From contig NJPS01000033.1 of assembly GCA_002946415.1 (NCBI GenBank), forward strand, positions 62,001-126,000: 64,000 bases of DNA, read 5' to 3'. Under the pieces are notes generated by a model that saw only the letters and a list, made by a program, of their open reading frames with translations, did not search any database and had not been told where the DNA came from. Source of the stretch: Rutstroemia sp. NJR-2017a BVV2. Its lineage: Eukaryota; Ascomycota; Leotiomycetes; Helotiales; Rutstroemiaceae. This document shows, one piece after another, positions 54,597-64,000 of the stretch; the stretch's first letter is position 1; each line of letters begins with the position of its first letter. The position numbers and the translations under genes were made by a program.

Positions 54597-56267
54597 ATGA
54601 CCGCGAAGAACACCGGAATGAGCCATGTTGTCCGACCTCGATATGGTGGTAGCAAGGTGCGGTCTGGATGCATCACTTGCAAGTATGCCTCGATTAGGAA
54701 ATACAGTTCGGAGATTTTGGGATAAACTAACATCGGTAGGACGCGACACGTGAAGTGTGATGAAGGTAGACCAGCATGTAACCGTTGCATCAAAGCTAAA
54801 CGGACATGCGAAGGGTACACCTCGTCTCCGCAACCCGGTAAAGAGTTATTGAAATTCATCATATATTCTGCCACAGCTCCTAGTAGTGGCTTGAGTATTC
54901 TTCCCGGCATTACACCTCGACAGCAGCGAAGTTTCGATTTCTTTCGACTTCGTACTGCGATCGAATTAGCAGGACCTTTCGAAGCTGATCTGTGGTCTAC
55001 AGTTCTGTTGCAGACTGCACATGCTGAACCCGCTATCATCAATGCTGTCATTGCACTGGGTGCTCTGCATGAGAGCTTTGGCTACGCGCATGACGCTCAT
55101 GCAGCCACATCGGAATATGCACTACTCCATTATGGGAAGGCTATTCAGAGGATACTAACACTACATGATTCTAACCTTACCCTGCATATGGATATTGTGC
55201 TAATGGCGTCCATCATATTCTCCGCATTTGAGAGTCTCCGAGGTCACTACAAGTCTGCTTTAACCCATATTTCGAGCGGTATAAATATACTCATAGAAAC
55301 AGACAAGAGATCAGGCGGCCTTAGAACTGGCTCGATTGACAAAGATGTCGTCGTTCCTATGTTTGTTAGATTGGAGAATCAAGTCATAGAAGTGGGGCAA
55401 ACGGCTTCAATGAAGAGCAGTATCAGTTTGCTCAAACGAACCCCACCTTCTATGCCCCATGCTTTCAAGTCAGTCAAGGAAGCACATGATGCTTTTGATG
55501 ACTTCCTCTCATCTCTTTGGCATATGCTGGAGCATATTGAGCAGGAATCAACATCTTCTTCTGAACCTCCAGGCCAACAGCAACGGCCTTCTCCAGCTCC
55601 ACCAAATCTGACGATGAACCCTATCGAGCACTTCAACTCATGGTGCGCAGCCTTCGACGCCTCGAACTTTCCGCCCATGCACCCCGCCGTTCTCATCCTG
55701 CAGGTCCACCGCACCATGCTTTCTATGCTGCTCTCAGTCAATGTCGCACTAGGCGAAACGATTTGGGATCCCTACCTCCCGCAGTTCCGGAAATTGCTCG
55801 ACTACGCAGATAAAATACCCGCTCCTAAATCTCCCGGCGCTAGAAAGCTGCCTCATCCAGTAGTCACAGCACCATGCTTTTCATACCATCTCGGCCTGCT
55901 CACGCCATTATACTTCACCTGTACGAGATGCCGAGATCCCAATACTCGTCGCCAAGCGCTGCGGATGCTGGAAAATTGCTATCGGAAAGAGGGAGTTTGG
56001 GATAGCCAACTGGGTGCTATGGCTGCGAAGAGAATTATACAGATTGAAGAGATGGGTGCCATTGAGACTATGAGAGCAAGTGGCATCCAACCAAATGGTG
56101 AAGGTGGATGGATTGTACAAACTGCAGAGCAGGTGCCGGAAAACGCGAGGATCAGAGAGAGTGATATAACCCTTGGAACAGGGAGAGAAGGAACAATCCG
56201 ATATATCAGAAGCGGGTCTGGGCCCAGCTGGAAAGCTGAAGGAGAGACTGAAAGGCTTGTTTGGTAA
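54597..56267 (+). CDS. Zn2Cys6 fungal transcription factor
   Basis: Two exons (54597-54682, 54740-56267) give 537 residues. The intron splits the zinc cluster, and splicing restores six cysteines, C25, C28, C35, C42, C45 and C52, with CX2CX6CX6CX2CX6C spacing (SGCITCKTRHVKCDEGRPAC). The rest is the helical regulatory region often called fungal_trans_2, with LWSTVLLQTAHAEPAIINAV, LGALHESF, ALLHYGKAIQRIL and YKSALTHISSGINIL. These are nuclear DNA-binding regulators that usually recognise CGG-type triplets. The target genes cannot be read from sequence. The adjacent aspartic protease is a possible but unproven target because the two genes share a promoter region. Confidence 0.9.
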
Positions 56268-57796
56268 AGATCTAGAATATTTCATTGCATCGAATAGGGT
56301 ATCGGGTTAGGACATTAGAGCATTACATATTAATATGAGGAACGATCCAGAGCAAGTTATCCTCAATATAGATTATTCGGAATCAAAAGGAAATGAATAC
56401 GGTCTAAGCTGCGTATCTCGAGATCCCGGCCGCTGGGCTGAAGTATATGGAGCTCGATCCTTCAGTACGATTGTAAATCTCACAAAAAAGTAAACAAGCT
56501 CAGCGAGAAATTCAACTCGGGCTCTTCGTAACTCTATCTTGTTCCACATCGGCTGAACAAAAAGAAGAATACGATTTCAATGACCACAAAGACTGTACTT
56601 AGCATCCTTTCGCCAATGACGGTAGCTCCCACACCATATGCTCAAATAAAGGCGTATGAAATTCGTACAAAAACGACAAGCGGGAAATAACTGACCCGTC
56701 AAGCTCTACCCATATCCACGGGAGAAAGCACTTCCATCTCAGATCTCTACACATTCTTATCGACTAGGCCAAACACGAAAATGATAGAAGCAACAACGTC
56801 AAAGCAAAAATGAGTAACACAAAACAATACCCGTCGCCTGCAACTACCCATACGATAAATGAATCGCGTGTAGCAACAGCAATACCAAACCGAGCATGAT
56901 TGGATACACGAAGCTGCAAGGCCACTTTTATGCAGCTGTCAGCTGTGCCAAGATCGTGGGATGCATTCTTCCGGGTGAGACTTCGCCCGCAAATCTAATT
57001 CGGCTGAAAAGTATTCCGGATGAAGACATGCAACAAAATGGATAGGGACATAGGTTTTGAACCAATGGATTTTGAAAGGGAAGATATACCTGGCATGTAG
57101 AATTTATTTGGAGGGGGAGGTGGTTGAGTGGTGTTCGAACTTCGAGGGGATGGACAACGGTCGCAAATTCTCCGCTTGTGGATTGATAGGATACTTGTAC
57201 TCCTTTACTGTATACATAGGACTGCGATGTCCTGTGATACTGCTGCTAGTCGTCTCTCGATGTCTTCGAACCGATCGGGATAGGTTGAATTGCGTGCACC
57301 ATGCTGACGACGAGATCTACCAAACATGATCGCCGCCTGGGTAGGTAACCTGGCCGATTTTTTCGTATGTCGGCTAGCGACAGTGATTGGACGAATAGTA
57401 ACGGCTGGTAGATAAGACACTGATATTCCTACTACTCGGCATCGAAGCATCGAAGCATCGAGCGGTTGACGGTGTGGTGTATAAGTCAAGAAAGAAGAGT
57501 ACGGAATAGAAATTTGTTTAAATTTTGGTGCGGGGAGAGGAGGAAGACGTTCAAAACACAGAAAGTGCTAGCTTAGCGCCATCCTACGCTGTTCCTTTTC
57601 TCGCCCCGAACATAGTCAAAGCAAGCTACCGTAGGAAGTAACTGGCTAGGCTTGAATGTAAATGTGCAGTTTCTATCTGCTAACTATGACTCATGCACGC
57701 TTAAGGACAGGTAAGTGACAGGTAAGTTATGATATCGGATTGATGGCTGGTCGTGATAGAGATCTGGTCTGTGCGTGCCACGAAAAGTCTAGTTTT
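56268..57796. other. Intergenic region
   Basis: About 1.5 kb with no supported gene. An open frame at 57057-57329 has no recognisable content. A short CATCGAAG repeat lies near 57440. Confidence 0.4.
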
Positions 57797-58242
57797 TATA
57801 ACGTATAACCCCACTTGATGGATCACCCCATTTAAATGGATCAGCCCAAACCTCACCCAAAATCACAACTATTAAGAAATTTATTATTTAATAACTTTTC
57901 AATATAAAATCATGAGAATAAAATCTTAGGATATTTTATATATATAAAGAATCCAAATCCAAGTTCCTCAATAATTCTACTTGGTGAAATTCTTGATTTA
58001 GACTTTTTCTATTAAATATTTTTTTGAATATTTAATAGAATAAATATAATTAATTTATTAATATTTTTAATAGCTTCAGCTTCTAGCAATATACTCTATA
58101 TACATAGATAAGCCTATATATAAGTTTTTAGCTTTGAATATTAAGTAGTTATTTAATTATAAAAATATATAAAAGTTGATATTTGGTGAGATTTGATGAT
58201 CCATTTAAATGGGGTGATCCATCAAGTGGGGTGTACGTTATA
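57797..58242. mobile_element. MITE with ~46-bp terminal inverted repeats
   Basis: The left end (57797-57843) and the reverse complement of the right end (58197-58242) share TATAACGTA, then CCCCACTTGATGGATCACCC and CATTTAAATGGATCA, with one small indel. Weaker similarity (CTCACC) continues inward. TA lies at both outer edges (57797-57798, 58241-58242), as in the TA target-site duplications of Tc1/mariner-type elements. The interior is very AT-rich, with no coding frame, and has a perfect 14-bp stem-loop. This is a non-autonomous miniature inverted-repeat element inserted 138 bp upstream of the RRM gene start. Confidence 0.85.
58007..58040. repeat. Perfect 14-bp stem-loop inside the MITE
   Basis: TTCTATTAAATATT at 58007-58020 and its exact reverse complement AATATTTAATAGAA at 58027-58040 are separated by six bases. 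Confidence 0.8.
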
Positions 58243-58379
58243 CAAGACCACATTTACATCCCGGAGCTGTTACTCCGGAATTTTATTCCAGAGCATCAAT
58301 TTCTTCATGTTGAGTCTTGGAAGTTGTAGCTGGGGGACAGAACACCTACACCGTTTGCAGCATCATATACACGGCAAGC

Positions 58380-59372
58380 ATGTCTAGCTCAGCGAATTGG
58401 CGGGTGCGCGCTCCTGTTGATCCGCCACGTCGGGCTGAAGGCAGTCAGGACGCAGGCCGGAGTTGGAGAAACAGTGGTTCAACGCAGGGAAGTTCTCATC
58501 AGCACCGGCAACCAATCGTACCTCTAGCAGTGAGAGACCGTCGCGACGATCTGAAAGTGCATCGGCCTGAACGCCAACACGACGAAGACGATGCTGCCAG
58601 GTCCATCGCCCAGGGTCGGCGAATCTATCTAGGCAACTTGCTGTATAGAACTACTGTTGAGGATTTGGAAGAGTTCTTGAAGTCCTATGGATTCTTATTC
58701 GACAAGGTCCATATTTCCGTCGACCCAGTCTCTGGCCGAAATCCAGGCTACTGCTTCATCGAGTTCTCGGATAGACAGACCGCAGATAGGGCCATTGCAG
58801 AGCTAGAGGGCAAGGAGCTGTTGCAACGGCCTGTGAAATGCCGTCCATGTCAGCCCAAAGGTGAGGGTCGACGTTCTACTCACGGCTGGGGTGAGAGCCA
58901 AGAAAGCACTACGTTTAATCGCTGGGGTGACTGGAACGGAGCACGTGAAGGCGAGCATGATAAAGATGTGGACCAACTTGCTGGAAAGAGCGGGCCGTAC
59001 CACGCCATGGCCTACTTTCAGTGTGCTCGAACTGAAGACCGGCAGCTGTATGTTGGGGGCTTGCCGAGGATGCTTGACCAGCCGATGAATGAGGAGGAGA
59101 TTCGGTCTATCTTCAAAGACTTCGAAGTGTAAGTAGAATTGTCGTTCGTTTGGGGGAACTTTGAGTGCTAACGTTACGATAGGAATGCAGTGAGCAAGAG
59201 GATCAGTCCGGGTGAGTCAGTAGGCGCAACTGATGGGCGACGTAATTTCTGCTTTGTGGACTTTTCTACACGCGAGCAGGCGGCAGCTGCTCTCAGGGCT
59301 ACCCGCGGGACATTGTACAGAGACGCGCCACTGAAAGTGTCATGGGTAACGCGAGGTCCGAGTAGAGGATGA
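58380..59372 (+). CDS. Two-RRM RNA-binding protein
   Basis: Two exons (58380-59128, 59183-59372) give 312 residues. After a basic, Ser/Gln-rich N-terminus come two RNA recognition motifs. RRM1 is at about 78-160, with RNP2 RIYLGNL and RNP1-like GYCFIEF. RRM2 is at about 220-305, with RNP2 QLYVGGL and RNP1-like NFCFVDF. The intron lies inside RRM2, and splicing gives DFEVNAVSKRI. A Gly/Arg/Trp-containing linker separates the domains. Nuclear RNA binding is likely and the target is unknown. The layout resembles fission-yeast Rnp24-type proteins. The start chosen is ATG 58380 (MSSSANWRVRAP). The promoter is interrupted by a MITE, which could alter expression. Confidence 0.83.
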
Positions 59373-59860
59373 GAAGCTAGACTGCCAGGGAAATTCTATG
59401 TTATCTAGCTGGCGTGCATATAAAGTGGAACTGCTACTAGTATCGGTACTGTGTTGTGTTGCAAGGTGATAAATCTTGGAATAATCTTCACCCTCATCGT
59501 CTTCGTTCATGTTGGTAAATCACATCCTCTCTTTCCATGTGGATGTTCTTCATAACTGTACCATGCACATCTGGAACATGTCGAAGCTATGTTGTGCGGC
59601 TTAGCACGGCTTGGTCACCATGCGTGCACACGAGGGTAATCTCCTATGAATCTCAACATTATGACGTCTCACACGTTCCTAACATATATACCTATGTTTT
59701 CAAACACTATGAAAGGTCGCCTGCGACGCACTGCTGTCCTAAGCAAGTCCGAAATTTGTAAAGGAACGCCACATGTTCCAAAAACACCCTTGTTTTCCTC
59801 GGTGGTATTTCTTACCCACTATCCGCGAAATTCTTCTCGAGATTCTCCTCGAACTTCTCC
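59373..59860. other. Convergent intergenic region
   Basis: 488 bp between convergent genes. No gene. Confidence 0.45.
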
Positions 59861-61597
59861 TCATCGAAGCAACTCCTTGTTCACATGGACACTAACCTTC
59901 GTCTTTGTATCTGTATCTCCAGAATCCACGAAAAATTGGAAGCCTTGTTTGTCGAGTTCGCGAAAACTGTCGTCGATCCACTCGCGACCCACGGGATTCG
60001 TGCATGTCTCCAAGGCATAACTTCGAGCAGCATCGCAAGCAAGGCCTAAGGACAGGAATACTCCAAGAATATTTGGCACGTGCTTCCCATCCGGCAATGG
60101 TGTATGCTGCACCGAAGCCACGTAGACATACTGTTCCAATGCATGTGTAGCGCTCGGTGAGGAGGTTGCAGGTCTGGCAGCAGGTGGACTGTTTTCGGTC
60201 GTCTTACCAACTCGTGCAGAATTGGGACTTTCGAAGCCGGTTGCTGACTCGAACTCTGATGAATGCGACAGAAGTGGGAATGGAGAAATGTGATCAGCTC
60301 GGTCTGGAACTTGGCTCTGAGCTGGTATGTCTATAGCATCGTCTATACGCTTGACGGTTTCCAGAACCGGGGGGTATAGTTGTTGAGACGTTGGATTGAT
60401 TTTTGTCCCGCCTTGGTCAATAATCTTCTTCAATGCCATGTAAAGGGGCTCATTGTGAAGGGATGTGTTGGCCTTGCCGTGGGCATCTTTCTGCGTCGCA
60501 TGGTTGCTGGCTTGGAAGGCTCGCATCTCAATAGTCTCTGCCGGACAGTATTCCCAGCTATCCAATTCAAAATTTGAATAAGCCGACTCCTCAAAATCCT
60601 TGGGTGTCGGTTTCGGCTCAATCTTACCCACCATTTCCTCGCGGGTCGCCCATGTTCCCCCGCTTTCGTAGAAACTTTTAACCGCAAGGAAATTCTCTCC
60701 CGGAAATGATGGAGGTTTAAAAAAATGATTCCTGAGAAATTTTGAAGACGTGAATAACTGGCCGGGAGTAGGATCTTTGATAAGAAGCCCGCATTCGTGG
60801 TAGATTAACCCAAATTTAAGTAGAGTCTCTCTGTTTGGCCTGGACAATGAGAAGACACTTTCCAAACCTGCTGCCCCTATCTCCTTCTCATTCCTGTAAA
60901 CCCCTACGCACTGATTAACATATTGATGGAGCATCTGAACGTCCTCCTCGATGAATCCTGCTCTTGTATCTCCTCTCGAGAATCTCTGTAGTTTTAACCA
61001 GTTGTATAACTCTACTAGCTCCCAAGTGGTATTTGTCAACTTTTCGGCTGCACGCCGGAGGGCAGTTAGAGCATGTTGGCCCAAAAAGAAGCTTTCACTT
61101 CCGTCTGTTGTGCTGTATTTGCTATCTATTCCCCAGTACGCCTTGAGGGCCTTGCCTCGGTCATCGTTAAGCCATTTTCTCAACTGGCGAATTGAGGAGT
61201 ACCTCATTCTAGCTTCTGTTCTTCTGATCCACGTATACGATGATGGCATGTAATCGCGAATGTAATTTTTGATAACATCGTCACTAATTCCACTCTTAAC
61301 ATAACTCTCACGCTGCTCTGGTAATAGAGCTGCCCATTTATGAAAGTCCAACGCTGATTCCGTTGTAGTTTTTAGCCCTTTCTTGCAGTTCTCTACAATC
61401 AGTTCCAGTTGTTGTCTTGCCGGCAGCGAGAGTGCTTGTCTCCTCAGAGCAGCACCATTCTTAGATGATACGAAGCCGGACAATGAGCGAGATTGTACCG
61501 CTTCTCTGGTCTTACATGCAAGACTGCCAGCAATATGCGAGGATACTAACCTCGACTTCAATTGTGGCAGAAGCGTCTTTTTCAATGTTGCATTCAT
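59861..61597 (-). CDS. Orphan protein with probable mitochondrial presequence
   Basis: A single exon of 578 residues. The N-terminus (MNATLKKTLLPQLKSRLVSS and on to about residue 32) is rich in Lys/Arg/Ser and free of acidic residues, which suits a mitochondrial targeting presequence. The middle, about 60-330, is helical, with WIRRTEARMRYSSIRQLRKW and GQHALTALRRAAEKLTNTTW. A Ser/Pro-rich linker follows. The C-terminal ~110 residues (EQYVYVASVQHTPLPDGKHV, LGVFLSLGLACDAARSYALE) look like a small alpha/beta domain. I do not recognise the family. The unbroken 1.7-kb frame with an ATG is strong evidence that it is a real gene. No catalytic motif was seen. Confidence 0.7.
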   Translation of the reverse strand: MNATLKKTLLPQLKSRLVSSHIAGSLACKTREAVQSRSLSGFVSSKNGAALRRQALSLPARQQLELIVENCKKGLKTTTESALDFHKWAALLPEQRESYVKSGISDDVIKNYIRDYMPSSYTWIRRTEARMRYSSIRQLRKWLNDDRGKALKAYWGIDSKYSTTDGSESFFLGQHALTALRRAAEKLTNTTWELVELYNWLKLQRFSRGDTRAGFIEEDVQMLHQYVNQCVGVYRNEKEIGAAGLESVFSLSRPNRETLLKFGLIYHECGLLIKDPTPGQLFTSSKFLRNHFFKPPSFPGENFLAVKSFYESGGTWATREEMVGKIEPKPTPKDFEESAYSNFELDSWEYCPAETIEMRAFQASNHATQKDAHGKANTSLHNEPLYMALKKIIDQGGTKINPTSQQLYPPVLETVKRIDDAIDIPAQSQVPDRADHISPFPLLSHSSEFESATGFESPNSARVGKTTENSPPAARPATSSPSATHALEQYVYVASVQHTPLPDGKHVPNILGVFLSLGLACDAARSYALETCTNPVGREWIDDSFRELDKQGFQFFVDSGDTDTKTKVSVHVNKELLR

Positions 61598-63009
61598 CGT
61601 TGTTGAAGCCCGCTCAGTTGGAATTGTGTTGTCTCATGAAGAATTGGTGCTTGCTTCAGTCCTGTCGATCGTAATGAAACGAAACTGTCATCCCCAAGCT
61701 GGATCTCCCTTCTTTTTTCCCGAAATCTCGTGACCTCACAGTACTGTATCCGTTGCATTCGCTTGTAATACACTTACAGTAGCAAGTAACGATTGCAGCG
61801 ACAGCCAAAATCCGATCTGATAGCTCGGATGAACTTCCCTGTCATGATGAGTCATCACTGCACCACTTCCAGCACCGTACATCTAACCCGACGAAAATGT
61901 TCACAGCCTCCCCATAACTTCGAGCCTCGAATGTGGCGTGTGGTATCGATGCAGCTCCAAAGTCTACGCTATTTTGTTCTCCTTACAAGCTCCGGTCATG
62001 TCCAACCCAGTGATGCAGCATGCCGGCCACACTTTGAAATCGCGGTTGCTGGACAAGCCAGCAATTTGACAGGACTTGTGTCTAGAATCTCGTCAGCTTT
62101 TCATCTTATCAGGGATACGAAGTGTCGAGATGGCAGTTATGATACTTCGTTCTTTCTTGGGCTTCACATCCTACGAAGTCTTTGGCTGAATCGCCCGATT
62201 TCTGCGTCCATGCAGTCATGGTGGATGGAAACCCTTCTAACATTGTCATATGATATATGCTATCTATCGGTGCCGCTACCGTTTGTTCCTTCATCATCCT
62301 CTTCACTACTCACTTGGAGGCGTAACATAGTCTATGATGTCTCCAGAGCATTGCTGCCAGTGAACTGCACCTCTACTCAATCTCCTTCATCTCAATTTGG
62401 AAGGAGCCAGTTTGATTCACTCCTTTGGTTTTATATTCACTGTTTTCTTTAGCCTCTTTCCGATCTATCGCCTTTTACCTCCATCGTCTTTTACCTCCAT
62501 CTTCTCTTCCATCCATCTTCTCTTCCATCCATCTTCTCTTCCATCCATCTTCTCTTCCATCCATCTTCTCTTCCATCCATCTTCTCTTCCATCCATCTTC
62601 TCTTCCATCCATCTTCTCTTCCATCCATCTTCTTTTCCATCCATATTCTTTTTTCTATCTCAACCTCTTATCAGCCAAAAACGTCAACAAAAACAGCATA
62701 TATACTCTCGTTGTGGAAGCAGATCGACTGCTCGCAGAAATTGGGTACAGCAAGACCTCCTAGCAATCGTTTGGAACAAAATAAAACCCATGCACCTTGA
62801 GCTTCAAGCTTAGCGCTAGCTATATCGCGCATCTCTCTGCGGCTCGCCCTCACTGTCCAAAATTTACCAACGAAAAGTGTAGGTCGGTATCAATCACTAT
62901 TTGATCCTATTCATCCCAACTCCCTTCTCTTAACCACGACGGTGCGGATTCTCCGCTCAGATCGTTCAACTCTTCCGTCATTTACCTGCTTCAGAGATCA
63001 TAAGTGACA
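61598..63009. other. Intergenic region with tandem repeat
   Basis: About 1.4 kb between divergent genes. A frame at 61793-62452 begins with TTG and matches nothing known. A pyrimidine-rich tandem repeat sits at 62500-62643, and the region ends at the start codon of the SNF2-like gene. Confidence 0.4.
62500..62643. repeat. 16-bp tandem repeat, nine copies
   Basis: About nine nearly perfect head-to-tail copies of CTTCTCTTCCATCCAT. The last copy carries a C-to-T change (CTTCTTTTCC). The array is purely C/T/A on the plus strand and lies upstream of the gene starting at 63010. Confidence 0.9.
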
Positions 63010-64000
63010 ATGGCGGATACATCACAACAGAATAGATCGGCTTCGGAGCCTCTAGTCAATCAAAATCAGGACGATAATTTGGATGATAACATTATGGAAG
63101 CCACTGAGGCCGAAGGGATATCAGCGTCCAGAGCTGTCAAGAAATCAGATTCTGCACCCCCAGCTACCAGTGCGCCATCAATCATCATCAAAACTGAGCC
63201 GGATGACATTGAAGTAGTCAATCAGATTGTCGTTTCTTCACCTGTGGTTGCTCCAGCTACGCCAGTGACAAGGAAGAGGGCCAGATTTGGTGGGGACACT
63301 GAGGAGCCATCTATTGCTGGAAATTCTGAGGCAGAGGATCTTCATATCAAAAATGAACCTGGAATCGAAAGAGAGGCTTCACCTCCACCATACTCCCGAG
63401 ACATTTCAACCCCACCAAAGCGTCGAAAGTCTCTCTTCCAAAATACACCTTACTCCTACATGACAAACACATCTACACAGCAGGAGGTCGACAATGAAGA
63501 GGAAGGTGAAGAGTCCGAATTCGAGTTCGACCGGGAGGGAACAAGTGAAAGTGAAAATGGAAGTGAAATGACTGATGCTCAGCCACAAGTTACCACAAAA
63601 CCAAAGAAGCCTCGAGCAAAGCCTGTGAAAACTGCCAGAGAATGGTGGGTGCGATGTTACAACACTAAAGCAAAGTTCCCTAAAGCAAGAAATCGCAGAA
63701 TTTTTGCAAACGATGGAGCTGCTTCAAAGGTTCACAACTTCATGACTCACAATCCTATCGCCAATCACAATGAGGCGGCCAAGAAAGATGTGACCTCAGA
63801 CGTTGTAGCTTCATCAAAACAAGCTTACTTTGATCAGGTAACTAGGAACATTCGTACTGATGGTCGCATTCATTATTGCAAAGGCGACAAAACTGCCCTG
63901 AGAGTTGCCGGGGAGAGCTTTGGCCGGGGCAATGTGAAATTTGATAAGGGGGACTTATGGGCAGTGAAGGGAATGAAAAGCTGTAAGTATCACAAACCTT
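63010..64000 (+). CDS. 5' part of a probable SNF2-family ATPase
   Basis: The frame opens at ATG 63010 (MADTSQQNRSASEP) and stays open to the window edge, so the gene is truncated. A consensus donor GTAAGT at 63983 suggests that exon 1 ends at 63982, after about 324 residues. The first 200 residues are acidic and Ser/Pro-rich, with KRRKS and RKRAR clusters that may be nuclear signals and two IKTEP/IKNEP motifs that fit the SUMO-site pattern. The conserved part starts at REWWVRCYNTKAKFPKARNR and runs to GRGNVKFDKGDLWAVKGMKS. In related fungal proteins I recall, a block like this directly precedes the SNF2 helicase ATPase domain. The ATPase motifs themselves would lie outside the window, so the assignment is tentative. 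Confidence 0.5.
   Translation, partial: MADTSQQNRSASEPLVNQNQDDNLDDNIMEATEAEGISASRAVKKSDSAPPATSAPSIIIKTEPDDIEVVNQIVVSSPVVAPATPVTRKRARFGGDTEEPSIAGNSEAEDLHIKNEPGIEREASPPPYSRDISTPPKRRKSLFQNTPYSYMTNTSTQQEVDNEEEGEESEFEFDREGTSESENGSEMTDAQPQVTTKPKKPRAKPVKTAREWWVRCYNTKAKFPKARNRRIFANDGAASKVHNFMTHNPIANHNEAAKKDVTSDVVASSKQAYFDQVTRNIRTDGRIHYCKGDKTALRVAGESFGRGNVKFDKGDLWAVKGMKSCKYHKP

Noticed and set aside
61793..62452. 219-codon frame
   Set aside because: It starts with TTG, has no recognisable domain and runs into the region just before a tandem repeat.
62500..62643. Possible CRISPR-like array
   Set aside because: The 16-bp units abut with no spacers. It is a simple minisatellite in a eukaryotic genome.

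Overview
This 64 kb window is nuclear DNA of a filamentous ascomycete (Pezizomycotina). The genes carry short introns of about 45-75 bp with GT...AG ends and CTAAC/CTGAC-like branch sites. They alternate between strands without operons and include typical fungal families: a Zn2Cys6 regulator, a LaeA-like methyltransferase, a Rxt2 subunit and a secreted aspartic protease. A Leotiomycete-like host is a guess. No rRNA, tRNA, CRISPR array or bacterial or phage feature was seen. Exon-intron models were built by hand, and most boundaries are fixed by reading frame plus family conservation.

Layout, left part: 3' end of prefoldin subunit 1 (1-363, +); charged coiled-coil protein (2167-3787, +); mitochondrial glycine carrier Hem25 (4187-5271, -); Nit amidase (5819-6976, +); phospholipid methyltransferase Opi3 (7357-8151, -); Rpd3L subunit Rxt2 (8719-10343, -), divergent from TRAPPC11 (11187-14994, +); prefoldin 5 (15751-16780, +); a GRG-rich orphan (17699-19996, -); ORC1 (21945-24430, +), convergent with splicing factor Prp46 (24745-26271, -); proteasome chaperone Nas6 (26723-27860, +).

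Middle part: LaeA-like methyltransferase (28218-29806, -), divergent from a secreted GPGK-repeat protein (30346-31962, +); a cupin (32775-33642, +), convergent with a 976-residue domesticated reverse-transcriptase-related gene, rvt (33793-36723, -); a decayed protein-kinase pseudogene (about 37660-38560, -); a membrane-anchored DUF3445 heme-dependent N-demethylase (39740-40962, -); a gene-poor stretch of about 3.3 kb; an SDR (44283-45511, -), divergent from succinate-semialdehyde dehydrogenase (46073-48091, +).

Right part: a small membrane protein (48698-49189, -), a conserved fungal membrane protein (50616-51833, +), an aspartic protease (52314-53776, -) divergent from a Zn2Cys6 factor (54597-56267, +), a 446-bp MITE (57797-58242), a two-RRM protein (58380-59372, +), a probably mitochondrial orphan (59861-61597, -), a 16-bp tandem repeat (62500-62643) and the 5' part of a probable SNF2-type ATPase (63010 to the edge, +).

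Most genes are housekeeping: protein folding, trafficking, DNA replication, splicing, proteasome assembly, heme and phospholipid metabolism, and GABA catabolism. The most unusual locus is rvt, a single-exon cellular gene that keeps all three catalytic aspartates of a reverse transcriptase and lies outside any visible transposon.
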